Assembly (NCBI RefSeq): GCF_024347295.1
Contig: NZ_AP025458.1
Location: forward strand, 1,550,001-1,614,000
Direction: 5' to 3'
Length of the DNA: 64,000 bases
Source: Vibrio artabrorum
Lineage (GTDB): Bacteria; Pseudomonadota; Gammaproteobacteria; Enterobacterales; Vibrionaceae
Part shown: piece by piece, positions 1 through 7,150 of the stretch
Numbering within the stretch: the first letter of the stretch is position 1
How the letters are laid out: every line of letters starts with the position of its first letter
The notes under the pieces: model-generated
The model's database searches: none
Told to the model about the DNA's origin: nothing
Seen by the model: the letters and a program-made list of their open reading frames with translations, nothing else
Made by a program: the position numbers and the translations under genes

Positions 1-906
1 ACCAAGCCTGCAATGGTGATTGGTTTTATTGGCTTACTTTTGAATATCCCACTCAATTGGATGTTTGTATACGGTAAGCTAGGAGCCCCTGCTCTTGGTG
101 GGGTCGGTTGTGGCGTGGCAACGACCATTGTGTACTGGGTGATGTTCGCTTTATTGTTTGCCTACGTTTTAACATCAAAACGTTTAGCGAAAATCAATAT
201 CTTTGGCACGTTCCATAAACCACAATTAAAAGCGCAAATCCGTCTGTTTAAACTTGGCTTCCCGGTTGCTGCTGCTATCTTTTTTGAGGTAACCCTATTT
301 GCGGTTGTTTCCTTATTAGTCGCTCCATTGGGTTCATTGATCGTTGCAGCACATCAAGTCGCGATTAACTTCTCTTCACTGGTATTCATGATTCCAATGA
401 GCATTGGTGCTGCAGTGAGTATTCGTGTTGGTCATAAATTAGGTGAAAGCAACACTGAAGGAGCAAAGATCGCGACACATGTGGGGATTATTATTGGGTT
501 GATAACAGCGTTTATGACGGCAGCGCTAACGGTGCTGTTCAGAGAACAAGTCTCGCTGCTGTATACAGAGAACACCGCTGTAATCACGGTGGCAATGCAA
601 CTATTGTTATTCGCTGCGGTATATCAATGTACTGATGCCATTCAAGTGATTGCGGCAGGTGCTCTACGCGGATACAAAGACATGCGTTCAATCTTCAACA
701 TCACCTTCGTTGCCTACTGGTTGCTTGGTCTTCCTATCGGCTACATCTTAGGTATGAAAGATTGGATTGTTGAACCTATGGGCGCACACGGCTTCTGGAT
801 TGGTTTCATTATTGGACTCACATCAGCGGCGATTATGCTGGGTATGCGCCTACACTGGATGCACAAGCAAGACGACGATGTTCAGCTAGAATTTAGCGCT
901 CGTTAA
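1..906 (+). CDS. norM: MATE multidrug efflux pump NorM, C-terminal part
   Basis: The reading frame is open from the first base of the window, so the gene is cut at its 5' end; 301 residues of an expected ~456 remain. The protein is almost wholly hydrophobic, with about eight transmembrane helices visible. The stretch around SIRVGHKLGESN is typical of the second half of MATE transporters. Family members (NorM/VcmA of Vibrio) export cationic drugs and fluoroquinolones in exchange for Na+ or H+. The protein ends in a short polar tail. A rho-independent terminator follows at 941-969, so it seems to be transcribed separately from the convergent ligase gene. Family assignment is firm; NorM rather than another MATE paralogue is likely but not proven without the N-terminus. 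Confidence 0.85.
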   Translation, partial: TKPAMVIGFIGLLLNIPLNWMFVYGKLGAPALGGVGCGVATTIVYWVMFALLFAYVLTSKRLAKINIFGTFHKPQLKAQIRLFKLGFPVAAAIFFEVTLFAVVSLLVAPLGSLIVAAHQVAINFSSLVFMIPMSIGAAVSIRVGHKLGESNTEGAKIATHVGIIIGLITAFMTAALTVLFREQVSLLYTENTAVITVAMQLLLFAAVYQCTDAIQVIAAGALRGYKDMRSIFNITFVAYWLLGLPIGYILGMKDWIVEPMGAHGFWIGFIIGLTSAAIMLGMRLHWMHKQDDDVQLEFSAR

Positions 907-940
907 AGAGCGTTGCCGATCCTGTAGGCAAAGAGACTTT

Positions 941-969
941 AAGAGCACTGACTGAGCAGGGCTCTTTTT
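941..969 (+). terminator. Rho-independent terminator after norM
   Basis: The arms AAGAGC and GCTCTT, extended by an inner CTG/CAG pairing, are followed by a T-rich run (TTTTTATT). It lies 35 bases after the norM stop. Confidence 0.75.
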
Positions 970-1021
970 ATTGCCGATCAACTTATATATTCTGGTTTAG
1001 ATACCATAACTGTTTTTATTG

Positions 1022-1864
1022 TTAATACTCGCTCTTTTCCCGAACAAAGCGTGCAAACTTGGGTTTCCCATTTTGAGTAAATCCGTTGTAGCGAAACGTG
1101 ATCTGACTGCCAATTTCGGGGGGAGCCAATCGCATTTTGTCGCTAAATCCGCTCCCAATATAAAACTCGACACCGTCTTCGGTATGAACCAGTATTGAGC
1201 CCATCATCCCCTTATATTTGCCCGTACCCGCTTTATAGCCAATAACGGTTGCTTCCGCATCGTGGTGCCTTTTTAGTTTCAACAAGTCGTTACTTCGACC
1301 TGCTTGATAACGACTCGTGATTTTACGTAACATCAAACCTTCACCATTACGTTCGTCCACATTATCTAACTGATAGAATAAGCTGTCTTCACTATGAATT
1401 GGCGAATGCTCAATATAACTAACATGAGGCTCATCAATTACGCGAACCCAATGAATAATATTGTAATAGCGTTTCTGATAGTCACCTGCCGCACCTGGCA
1501 TATCAAACAACATGAGATCGATTTTCTTCCATGCGGCATCACTAGGCGTATGATCTAGCACGGTTTGCTGAACAAGATGAAAATTACCTCGCCCTGCCCA
1601 CAACTCCCCTTCTAAACGCACTTTCGGTAGTTTTTTGACAAACCACTTAGGGGCATAAATTCGATTGCCGTTGCGAGTAAAGAGTTGCTCTCCATCCCAC
1701 AAAGCTCGGACCCCATCCAGCTTTTCACTGGTCCAGTACAGGGACACATCGATGCCTTGTTGATAGTTATTGGCCAACACCAGATCGTCGGGTGGTAAGT
1801 AAGAAGAATGAGATGGGAGTGAACACGCCCAAAGGGTCGCAATTGCCAATTTCGTTAATCTCAT
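1022..1864 (-). CDS. Small ATP-dependent DNA ligase with signal peptide (Lig E type)
   Basis: This 280-aa protein carries the nucleotidyltransferase motif I EKLDGVR, whose lysine (about residue 48) would be adenylated. Later motifs include a GEGLMLRK-type motif IV/V region and LLKLKRHHDAEATVIGY before a C-terminal OB-fold-like part. The first ~20 residues are hydrophobic and look like a secretion signal, as in the minimal Lig E ligases of Vibrio, Haemophilus and Neisseria. Those ligases seal nicked DNA and are thought to act in the periplasm. I chose the ATG at 1864 because GGAG lies six bases upstream; a longer frame from TTG at 1876 would place that ribosome site inside the gene. It converges with norM and diverges from sypA. 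Reaction assignment is strong; the biological role, perhaps with imported or extracellular DNA, is inference. Confidence 0.85.
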   Translation of the reverse strand: MRLTKLAIATLWACSLPSHSSYLPPDDLVLANNYQQGIDVSLYWTSEKLDGVRALWDGEQLFTRNGNRIYAPKWFVKKLPKVRLEGELWAGRGNFHLVQQTVLDHTPSDAAWKKIDLMLFDMPGAAGDYQKRYYNIIHWVRVIDEPHVSYIEHSPIHSEDSLFYQLDNVDERNGEGLMLRKITSRYQAGRSNDLLKLKRHHDAEATVIGYKAGTGKYKGMMGSILVHTEDGVEFYIGSGFSDKMRLAPPEIGSQITFRYNGFTQNGKPKFARFVREKSEY

Positions 1865-2038
1865 TACCAGCTCCAAGTTGTTTAACTTTCATTCCAAGAA
1901 GGCAACATCGTAAGCAATATTTCGTCACGGATGGCGGCATTTCATTAAAGATGCGACTCAAACAGCAACCTTATTTAACGCACCGTTTCATTCACCCCAC
2001 AAATGAGTTATCGATCTCATAACTCACCTCATATGTCG

Positions 2039-2053
2039 TTCTCAGAATGAGAA
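2039..2053 (+). promoter_or_regulatory. SypG-box-like enhancer 1 upstream of sypA
   Basis: TTCTCAGAATGAGAA fits the SypG enhancer consensus as I recall it from V. fischeri (TTCTCANNNTG followed by a degenerate A/T-rich tail) and is also an inverted repeat (TTCTCA/TGAGAA). It lies about 70 bases before the -24 element of the sypA promoter, a normal place for a sigma-54 activator. The binding protein (SypG) is inferred. Confidence 0.65.
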
Positions 2054-2060
2054 AATGCCC

Positions 2061-2075
2061 CTCTCAATATGAAAA
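2061..2075 (+). promoter_or_regulatory. SypG-box-like enhancer 2 upstream of sypA
   Basis: CTCTCAATATGAAAA matches the same pattern with one mismatch at the first base. It sits 22 bases (two helical turns) after the first box, as expected for cooperative activator binding. Confidence 0.5.
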
Positions 2076-2123
2076 TCAACAAACCCACCTCATTAACTAA
2101 TTGAAAAATAACAACATAAAAAC

Positions 2124-2139
2124 TGGCACATTACGTGCT
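2124..2139 (+). promoter_or_regulatory. Sigma-54 promoter of sypA
   Basis: TGGCAC, five bases, then GTGC gives a -24/-12 element close to the consensus TGGCAC-N5-TTGC. A transcript starting about 12 bases later would begin near 2150, ahead of the sypA ATG at 2173. This rules out the TTG at 2101 as the start codon. The 308-bp gap 1865-2172 between ligase and sypA otherwise holds only the two boxes above and AT-rich DNA. Confidence 0.7.
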
Positions 2140-2172
2140 CTTGTTACTGCATACCTTCAAGGAGATAACATT

Positions 2173-2502
2173 ATGGAACTACGTAAAATTGACTTAAACA
2201 CAACGACACTGACTCTTTCGATTTTTGGTGATTTAGACGCCGCGGGTAGCCGCGATGCACAAATCGATATTGATGACGTAATTTCTAATGATGGACATCC
2301 AGAGATTGAAGTGGATTTCAGCCAAGTTCAGTTCCTTGATTCCTCTGGCGTAGGAGCCATTGTTTACATGTTCAAACGTCTTACCGAGCGAGAAAGAAAC
2401 ATGCGTTTAGAAAATGTCTCAGGTCAGCCGCTAGAAATAATGAACCTGCTACGTATCGATCACGCGATCCCTGTTAACTCAAAAAATCCTACAAATTCAT
2501 GA
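2173..2502 (+). CDS. sypA: SypA-like STAS-domain regulator
   Basis: This 109-aa protein is a single STAS domain of the anti-sigma-factor-antagonist type. The conserved DSSGVGA loop (Asp56, Ser57, Ser58) carries the serine that family kinases phosphorylate. In V. fischeri, SypA promotes biofilm formation when unphosphorylated, and the kinase/phosphatase SypE sets that state. No SypE-like gene is present in this window, so the partner here is unknown. The ATG at 2173 follows AAGGAG by seven bases; the longer frame from TTG 2101 runs through the sigma-54 promoter and is rejected. It is the first gene of the locus, 62 bases before sypB. STAS assignment is firm; the SypA identity rests on the gene order. 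Confidence 0.85.
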   Translation: MELRKIDLNTTTLTLSIFGDLDAAGSRDAQIDIDDVISNDGHPEIEVDFSQVQFLDSSGVGAIVYMFKRLTERERNMRLENVSGQPLEIMNLLRIDHAIPVNSKNPTNS

Positions 2503-2564
2503 AGATCCACTAAGCTAGAAGTAACAAAAAATAATAATAAAAATTAGCAACATGGGACGTTGGC

Positions 2565-3401
2565 ATGAAAATACTGAAAAACTACATAGCGCTTTCTCTG
2601 TCCGCTCTCGTTCTGGGTGGCTGTACTAGCTACCCAGAGCAAGGCACAGGGGGATTAGCTGAAAGTTATGATTCTATCAATGATCAAAACTCCGATTTCT
2701 CTCCTGTCATGCCAGACGAACCTCTTGGTCCAGAACATGGATTGCGTTTTGATTGGCAGCTCACTAAGTTGCATCTTGATGCCTTAATTCAGGAAGGGGC
2801 GCGTTGGTGCTTTCCCGCGGCAGTTGTCCAAGCGATAGAAAAGCAAAATCGTATTGCTCGTGAACTGCAAGGCGGCCTGCTTCTCGATGCAGCCAACGAC
2901 CTTATTATTCAAAGAAAACGCTTAAATCAACTGGAAGTCAAACTGGACTTTGTCACCGCTCAAGCCCGCTGTGAGCCACCCAAAAATGAAACCCAATTCA
3001 GAATGCAATTGTCGGTTATCGAACAGTTGTATGACCTGCTTAATGTTGACAACCAATTTGCTGAAAATTCGATTGAAGTCAACCCGAAGTACATGGGAAG
3101 ACTCGCGGAAGCAACCAGCCTACTGAAACAACATAAATCTCTCGATCTTATCGTTACCGGCCATGCCGATGCGACAGGTACCGAAGAATATAACGATAAG
3201 TTAGCACTAGGACGAGCGAAGCAAGTTGAACGTTATCTGACTATCTTTGGTTTAAGTGCTCAGCGAATCAAAGCCGTCTCTGTTGGTGAAACCGTCCCTC
3301 TTTTTGAAGGTGAATCTGACGGCACACGCTTGACCAACCGCCGAGTGAGTATCGAAGTTGTCTCGCCTAAGAATGCGGAGAAAATGGGAGGTGGACTATG
3401 A
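2565..3401 (+). CDS. sypB: SypB-like OmpA-family lipoprotein
   Basis: The 278-aa protein starts with a lipoprotein signal ending in LVLGGC, so the mature protein is probably lipidated on that cysteine. The C-terminal ~110 residues form an OmpA-like peptidoglycan-binding domain: VTGHADATGTEEYNDKLALG and the closing NRRVSIEV are characteristic. The middle part (about residues 60-140) has no domain I recognise. It is expected to sit at the outer membrane facing the cell wall and could anchor the export machinery. The stop overlaps the sypC start by four bases (ATGA), so the two are translationally coupled. The position between STAS and export protein matches V. fischeri sypB. Confidence 0.82.
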   Translation: MKILKNYIALSLSALVLGGCTSYPEQGTGGLAESYDSINDQNSDFSPVMPDEPLGPEHGLRFDWQLTKLHLDALIQEGARWCFPAAVVQAIEKQNRIARELQGGLLLDAANDLIIQRKRLNQLEVKLDFVTAQARCEPPKNETQFRMQLSVIEQLYDLLNVDNQFAENSIEVNPKYMGRLAEATSLLKQHKSLDLIVTGHADATGTEEYNDKLALGRAKQVERYLTIFGLSAQRIKAVSVGETVPLFEGESDGTRLTNRRVSIEVVSPKNAEKMGGGL

Positions 3402-5497
3402 AAGCCTTATTCACTTTTATCATCACCCTATCGTTATGCTTTTTGAATGTTGCGAATGCTAGTGACGAGTTTTCAGATGCCGTTCAAGTCGGTGACCTTA
3501 TTCAAGTCAACGTCCCCGGAGAAAGTACTTTAAACACAGGGTTCCAAGTCGATAAACGTGGCCGAATCACCCTCCCTGAGGTCGGCGCGGTGTTTGTTGC
3601 AGGTTATGACAGTGACCAACTTAACAAAGTCGTTCTAGAATCACTGGCAACCGCTTATAAAGATCTCTCAAACGCCTCCATTTATGTAAAAGAGCAGCAA
3701 GTCATCATCTCAGTCCAAGGTTATGTGGAACAACCCGGCGAATACACGCTGTCACTCGGCTCTAGCATTCAAATGGCGCTGTATGCGGCCGGCGGTCTAC
3801 GTCCGGGCGCACAATTAGACAAACTTATCTTAAAGCGCGGTGATGTTCGAACGGAATTCAACTATAAACGTTTTCTTGATTCGGGGGATGAATCCACCCT
3901 TCCAACCCTTCAATCACTTGATTCTCTGTTTGTTCCGGCTTCTCCACTCGTCGGAAACATTGAACAAGAGTTTGATGCCGCGAAGTTGGCGAACTCCGGT
4001 GACAGTGCTGATTCTCGAAATTCCATCAAAGTATTTGGTGAGGTTAACGCTCCGGGCTCTTTTACTTACAAAGAAAATTCAGATTTAGTGGATGTATTAA
4101 TGCGTTCTGGTGGTGTCACTCGTTATGCGGGTGTCGAGCAAATCCGTGTGATCTCAAACAATACGCCGACTCTGTTTAATTTAAAACGCTATTTAGATTC
4201 TGGCGATGAAAGTATGCTGCCAGTGCTTCGCCCGGGCTCAACGATTTTTGTACCGAAACAAGAAGAAGAGATCAAATCGGGCGCCAATACAGTCTATGTC
4301 ATGGGTGAAGTTGCTGCACCAGGAGCCTTTGAAGGCAAAAAAGGGGCAACGTTTATGGACATTCTTGCCAACGCTGGCGGCCCAACGCGCTTCGCAGAAT
4401 CGCGTCAAATTCGCGTGATTAAGTCCAACGGTCGGGTGCTTAAATTTGACTTAGCAGCCTATACCGAAGGGCTCGCTAACTCTGCGCCACCGACCATCCA
4501 AGCCGGTGATGCGATTTTCGTTCCTGAAAAAACAGACATGAACGAGAAATCTTGGTTGAAAATCACACCAGACAGAGCGGTTAACGTGATTGGTGAAGTG
4601 AATCGTCCAGGTCGTATCGAATGGTCAGATGAAATGAACTTCATGGGTTTGTTGGCACACGTTGGTGGCCCTACGCTACGCGCTGACACATCGAAAATTG
4701 AAGTGGTGACGGGAAGAAAGTTAGTCGTATTTAACCTTGATGAGTTTATCCAAAACGGCGCTCCACGAGACCAAATGCCCAATATTCAAGCAGGATCAAT
4801 CGTCCGAGTTCATGACTTACCACAAGATCCTTCAGACAATAAGTCGCAATGGGTTCGTCAAAGTTCAGACGCTTCAATTTATATCTTTGGACAAGTGAAT
4901 GCTCCCGGTCGTTACCGCTTCACCAAAGACATGCATTTCTTAGACATATTGTCTGCGGCTGACGGTCCCACAAAAGATGCTGACATCCACAACGTTCGCG
5001 TCACACACCGTGACAAAACCTATTCACAAGTCAGTAAACTGAACCTATCGCTGTACTTTGAAACCGGTGATGAATCGTTACTGCCAAACGTCACCACCGG
5101 CGACACGATTTATATCCCAGAGAAAGGGAAAAACTGGTTAGATAGACCGAAAGAAGAGACCGTTCGAGTGCTTGGCGCCATCAATAATCCGGGGCGTTAT
5201 GTGTTCAACGACAATATGACGATTCTTGATATTTTAGCGGAAGCCGCTGGCCCTACTGACAATGCTTACGTAGAGAAAATTACCATAGTGAACATGTCAT
5301 GCTGCCAAGGCCAAGCACGAACTTTTGACCTTATTGAGTTCAGTAAAACCGCGAACATTTACAACCTTCCGGTATTACGTGCCGGCGATACGATTTACAT
5401 CCCAGACCGTCGTGAAAGCTTTATCGAAAAAGCACGTGTTGGCTTAGATGACATCCTACGTATTACGACCACCATCTTGTTAATAGGAGCGCTATAA
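3398..5497 (+). CDS. sypC: SypC-like polysaccharide export protein with repeated SLBB domains
   Basis: The 699-aa protein has an N-terminal signal peptide ending near VANA, a Poly_export (PES) domain (about residues 30-100), then six SLBB-type repeats starting near residues 107, 211, 301, 397, 497 and 589. Each contains a variant of the G-x-V-x-x-PG-x-(Y/F) pattern followed by a D-I/L-L and GGPT-like stretch. The C-terminal end is hydrophobic (ITTTILLIGAL). Proteins of this kind (Wza family) form the outer-membrane and periplasmic channel for exopolysaccharide. At ~700 aa it is far longer than Wza (about 380 aa) because of the extra SLBB copies, which would extend the periplasmic part. It overlaps sypB by four bases and sypD by one. 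Confidence 0.88.
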   Translation: MKALFTFIITLSLCFLNVANASDEFSDAVQVGDLIQVNVPGESTLNTGFQVDKRGRITLPEVGAVFVAGYDSDQLNKVVLESLATAYKDLSNASIYVKEQQVIISVQGYVEQPGEYTLSLGSSIQMALYAAGGLRPGAQLDKLILKRGDVRTEFNYKRFLDSGDESTLPTLQSLDSLFVPASPLVGNIEQEFDAAKLANSGDSADSRNSIKVFGEVNAPGSFTYKENSDLVDVLMRSGGVTRYAGVEQIRVISNNTPTLFNLKRYLDSGDESMLPVLRPGSTIFVPKQEEEIKSGANTVYVMGEVAAPGAFEGKKGATFMDILANAGGPTRFAESRQIRVIKSNGRVLKFDLAAYTEGLANSAPPTIQAGDAIFVPEKTDMNEKSWLKITPDRAVNVIGEVNRPGRIEWSDEMNFMGLLAHVGGPTLRADTSKIEVVTGRKLVVFNLDEFIQNGAPRDQMPNIQAGSIVRVHDLPQDPSDNKSQWVRQSSDASIYIFGQVNAPGRYRFTKDMHFLDILSAADGPTKDADIHNVRVTHRDKTYSQVSKLNLSLYFETGDESLLPNVTTGDTIYIPEKGKNWLDRPKEETVRVLGAINNPGRYVFNDNMTILDILAEAAGPTDNAYVEKITIVNMSCCQGQARTFDLIEFSKTANIYNLPVLRAGDTIYIPDRRESFIEKARVGLDDILRITTTILLIGAL

Positions 5498-6186
5498 TGA
5501 CTATCTCAGCGACCCATACCGAAGTCGAGCAACTGTATTTAGCTTCAGAACTTAATGGCCAAAAATCAATATGCGTAACCGCCTGTCACTCAGGTGACGG
5601 CGTAACATCTGTTGCAACGGCATTAGCCGAGCGCTTTCTTCTTGCGGGCCACTCAACGCTGTATGTTGATCTCAACTTATTCAACCCTGCCTTCAAAGAT
5701 CTGAATATGCTAGAAGACAATCAACAAGCTCAATTGATAGAGCATGTTGAAACTCAGCGCATGTTCATTGGTGTCCCTGCTCCACAAATCGCATCGACTC
5801 AGCTCGCTTATAAAGACCCCGCGACACTGAAAAAAGCCGTCACGCAGTGGTTAAGCAAATACGACCGTGTCGTCATTGATACATCACCACTGCTTAATAT
5901 TAATAAGAGAAACATTCCGGCTCAATCGGTTGCCAGTGCTTGCGACGGTGCTCTAATCGTTGTCGCCTATGGTGAAACTTCAACGCATCATTTAGAGCAA
6001 GCAAAGAAACTTCTCGATGCTCAAAACATTTCATTAATGGGCTGTGTAATGAATATGAAACAAACACCGAGCTTTGCACAAGAATTGGTAAGACAAATCA
6101 ATCGAATGAAATTCATACCGGTCAAGCTTCGTGATAGCTTGGCAAATAAACTGTATCAAAACGAGTTTTTAAACCTGCCTATGTAA
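5497..6186 (+). CDS. sypD: SypD-like CpsD/Wzc-type ATPase with altered Walker A
   Basis: This 229-aa soluble protein has the fold pattern of polysaccharide co-polymerase ATPases (BY-kinase family). Residues 27-45 correspond to the P-loop but read CHSGDGVTSVA, with valine in place of the usual GKS/T lysine. A Walker A'-like YVDLNLFNP follows, and then VVIDTSPLL as Walker B. The membrane Wzz part is absent from this chain and is supplied by sypO. No tyrosine-rich tail is present; only one tyrosine lies near the C-terminus. It probably works with SypO to regulate chain length or export. The start overlaps the sypC stop (TAATG). Whether it hydrolyses ATP or autophosphorylates is doubtful given the missing lysine. 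Confidence 0.75.
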   Translation: MTISATHTEVEQLYLASELNGQKSICVTACHSGDGVTSVATALAERFLLAGHSTLYVDLNLFNPAFKDLNMLEDNQQAQLIEHVETQRMFIGVPAPQIASTQLAYKDPATLKKAVTQWLSKYDRVVIDTSPLLNINKRNIPAQSVASACDGALIVVAYGETSTHHLEQAKKLLDAQNISLMGCVMNMKQTPSFAQELVRQINRMKFIPVKLRDSLANKLYQNEFLNLPM

Positions 6187-6525
6187 CTCTGTTTTGCAAC
6201 TTTATTGCTGTCATTAAAACCGGACAGCGACCTAACCCGTTGAGCTTCATTGCAGCAGTCGTTTGTTCAAGGTGTTGAGCTAACTCTGCTTTATTTAACC
6301 CAAGCCCTCTAGTTAAACACCTAGATCCATATAAAAAAAACCATTAAATCATACTGTTACGTATTGGGGGCGATAAACATCCCCCCTGACTCTATAGCTT
6401 GTGATGCCATATTTTATGGCAAGCAGTTGAAATTGTTCTAGAAAATGACTAAAACTTAATAGTAGTTAGGCGATTAAACTCAATAAGATAGTTTGAATGG
6501 CAACTTAACAAAAGGACGTCTGTGA
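6187..6525. other. 339-bp gap between sypD and the Hpt gene
   Basis: In V. fischeri sypE and sypF lie at this place; I see no recognisable remnant of them. The gap holds a perfect inverted repeat GCCATA-TTT-TATGGC at 6406-6420 and a GGGGG/CCCCC pairing (6366-6385) without a T-run. On the minus strand a 55-codon stretch (6179-6343) stays open, but it has no clear start and I do not recognise it. No sigma-54 element with correct spacing was found. Confidence 0.5.
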
Positions 6526-6930
6526 ATGAATCCAACGGTAGCGCCACAAACACCAGAAAATACAGGTAGACCCGCAAATCATGAGCTTGTCGACGAACGT
6601 ATTCTAGAGCAAATAATTCGTGATACCAGTACGGACATCATCCCAATTTTGATTGGCCATTATGTTGAAGAATCACAAACACGCTTGGTCGCCATCAAAC
6701 AGGCAGCCGCTCAGAAAGACGCCCAGACTCTTGAGTTCGAGGTCCACACCCTTGGCAGTGCAGCGCTTTCATTAGGGAATCGCCCTTTGGGGGAGTTATC
6801 TCGAGCTCTGGAAAAGCAATGTTTAGAACAGAGCCATGATGCCGCATTTCAACGAGTTGATGAATTACTGGAACTCGCAGAGCGTTCGATCAAAGCCTTG
6901 CTTGAAAGGAACGAGGTCGGCTTCAGTTAA
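6526..6930 (+). CDS. Stand-alone Hpt phosphotransfer protein (stands in for SypF)
   Basis: The 134-aa protein is a single histidine-phosphotransfer domain. The phospho-acceptor motif is EVHTLGSAALSLGN with His74, comparable to HT(L)KGSSxxLG of Hpt domains. Helices flanking it are rich in leucine and alanine. There is no kinase, receiver or transmembrane part. It occupies the place between sypD and sypG where V. fischeri has the hybrid kinase sypF, whose own C-terminal Hpt domain is what passes phosphate to SypG. The likely role is therefore relay from a separately encoded sensor kinase to Asp53 of SypG. The ATG at 6526 is preceded by AAAGGA. Domain call is strong; partner assignment is inferred from position. 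Confidence 0.8.
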   Translation: MNPTVAPQTPENTGRPANHELVDERILEQIIRDTSTDIIPILIGHYVEESQTRLVAIKQAAAQKDAQTLEFEVHTLGSAALSLGNRPLGELSRALEKQCLEQSHDAAFQRVDELLELAERSIKALLERNEVGFS

Positions 6931-6944
6931 CTTTGGAGGTTCAT

Positions 6945-6968
6945 CATCAGTATCAGTATCAGTATCAG
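6945..6968 (+). repeat. Hexamer microsatellite (TATCAG)
   Basis: One CATCAG followed by three TATCAG copies begins 15 bases after the Hpt stop codon. It lies outside both neighbouring reading frames. Confidence 0.8.
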
Positions 6969-7150
6969 ATAAAAACTCAACACAGTCGTTATTACGATAC
7001 GTTCATCATGATCACCACCGTGACAACTGATATCGGCTGCTTGTTAAAAGATTCCATGCGGTAGATAACAAATACACACGACTCGTATTGATGGTTACAA
7101 ATCACTATGTTATTGGTTAGTTAGGATAATGTTTCAAAAGGAATTGTACA

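Noticed and set aside
2101..2172. Longer sypA starting with TTG at 2101
   Set aside because: It runs through the sigma-54 promoter and has no ribosome site; AAGGAG precedes ATG 2173.
6179..6343. Minus-strand 55-codon open stretch after sypD
   Set aside because: No start codon with ribosome site and no family recognised; such length is likely by chance, although the residue mix looks coding-like.
6415..6432. Possible sigma-54 site before the Hpt gene
   Set aside because: ATGGCAAGCAGTTG has wrong spacing between the -24 and -12 parts.
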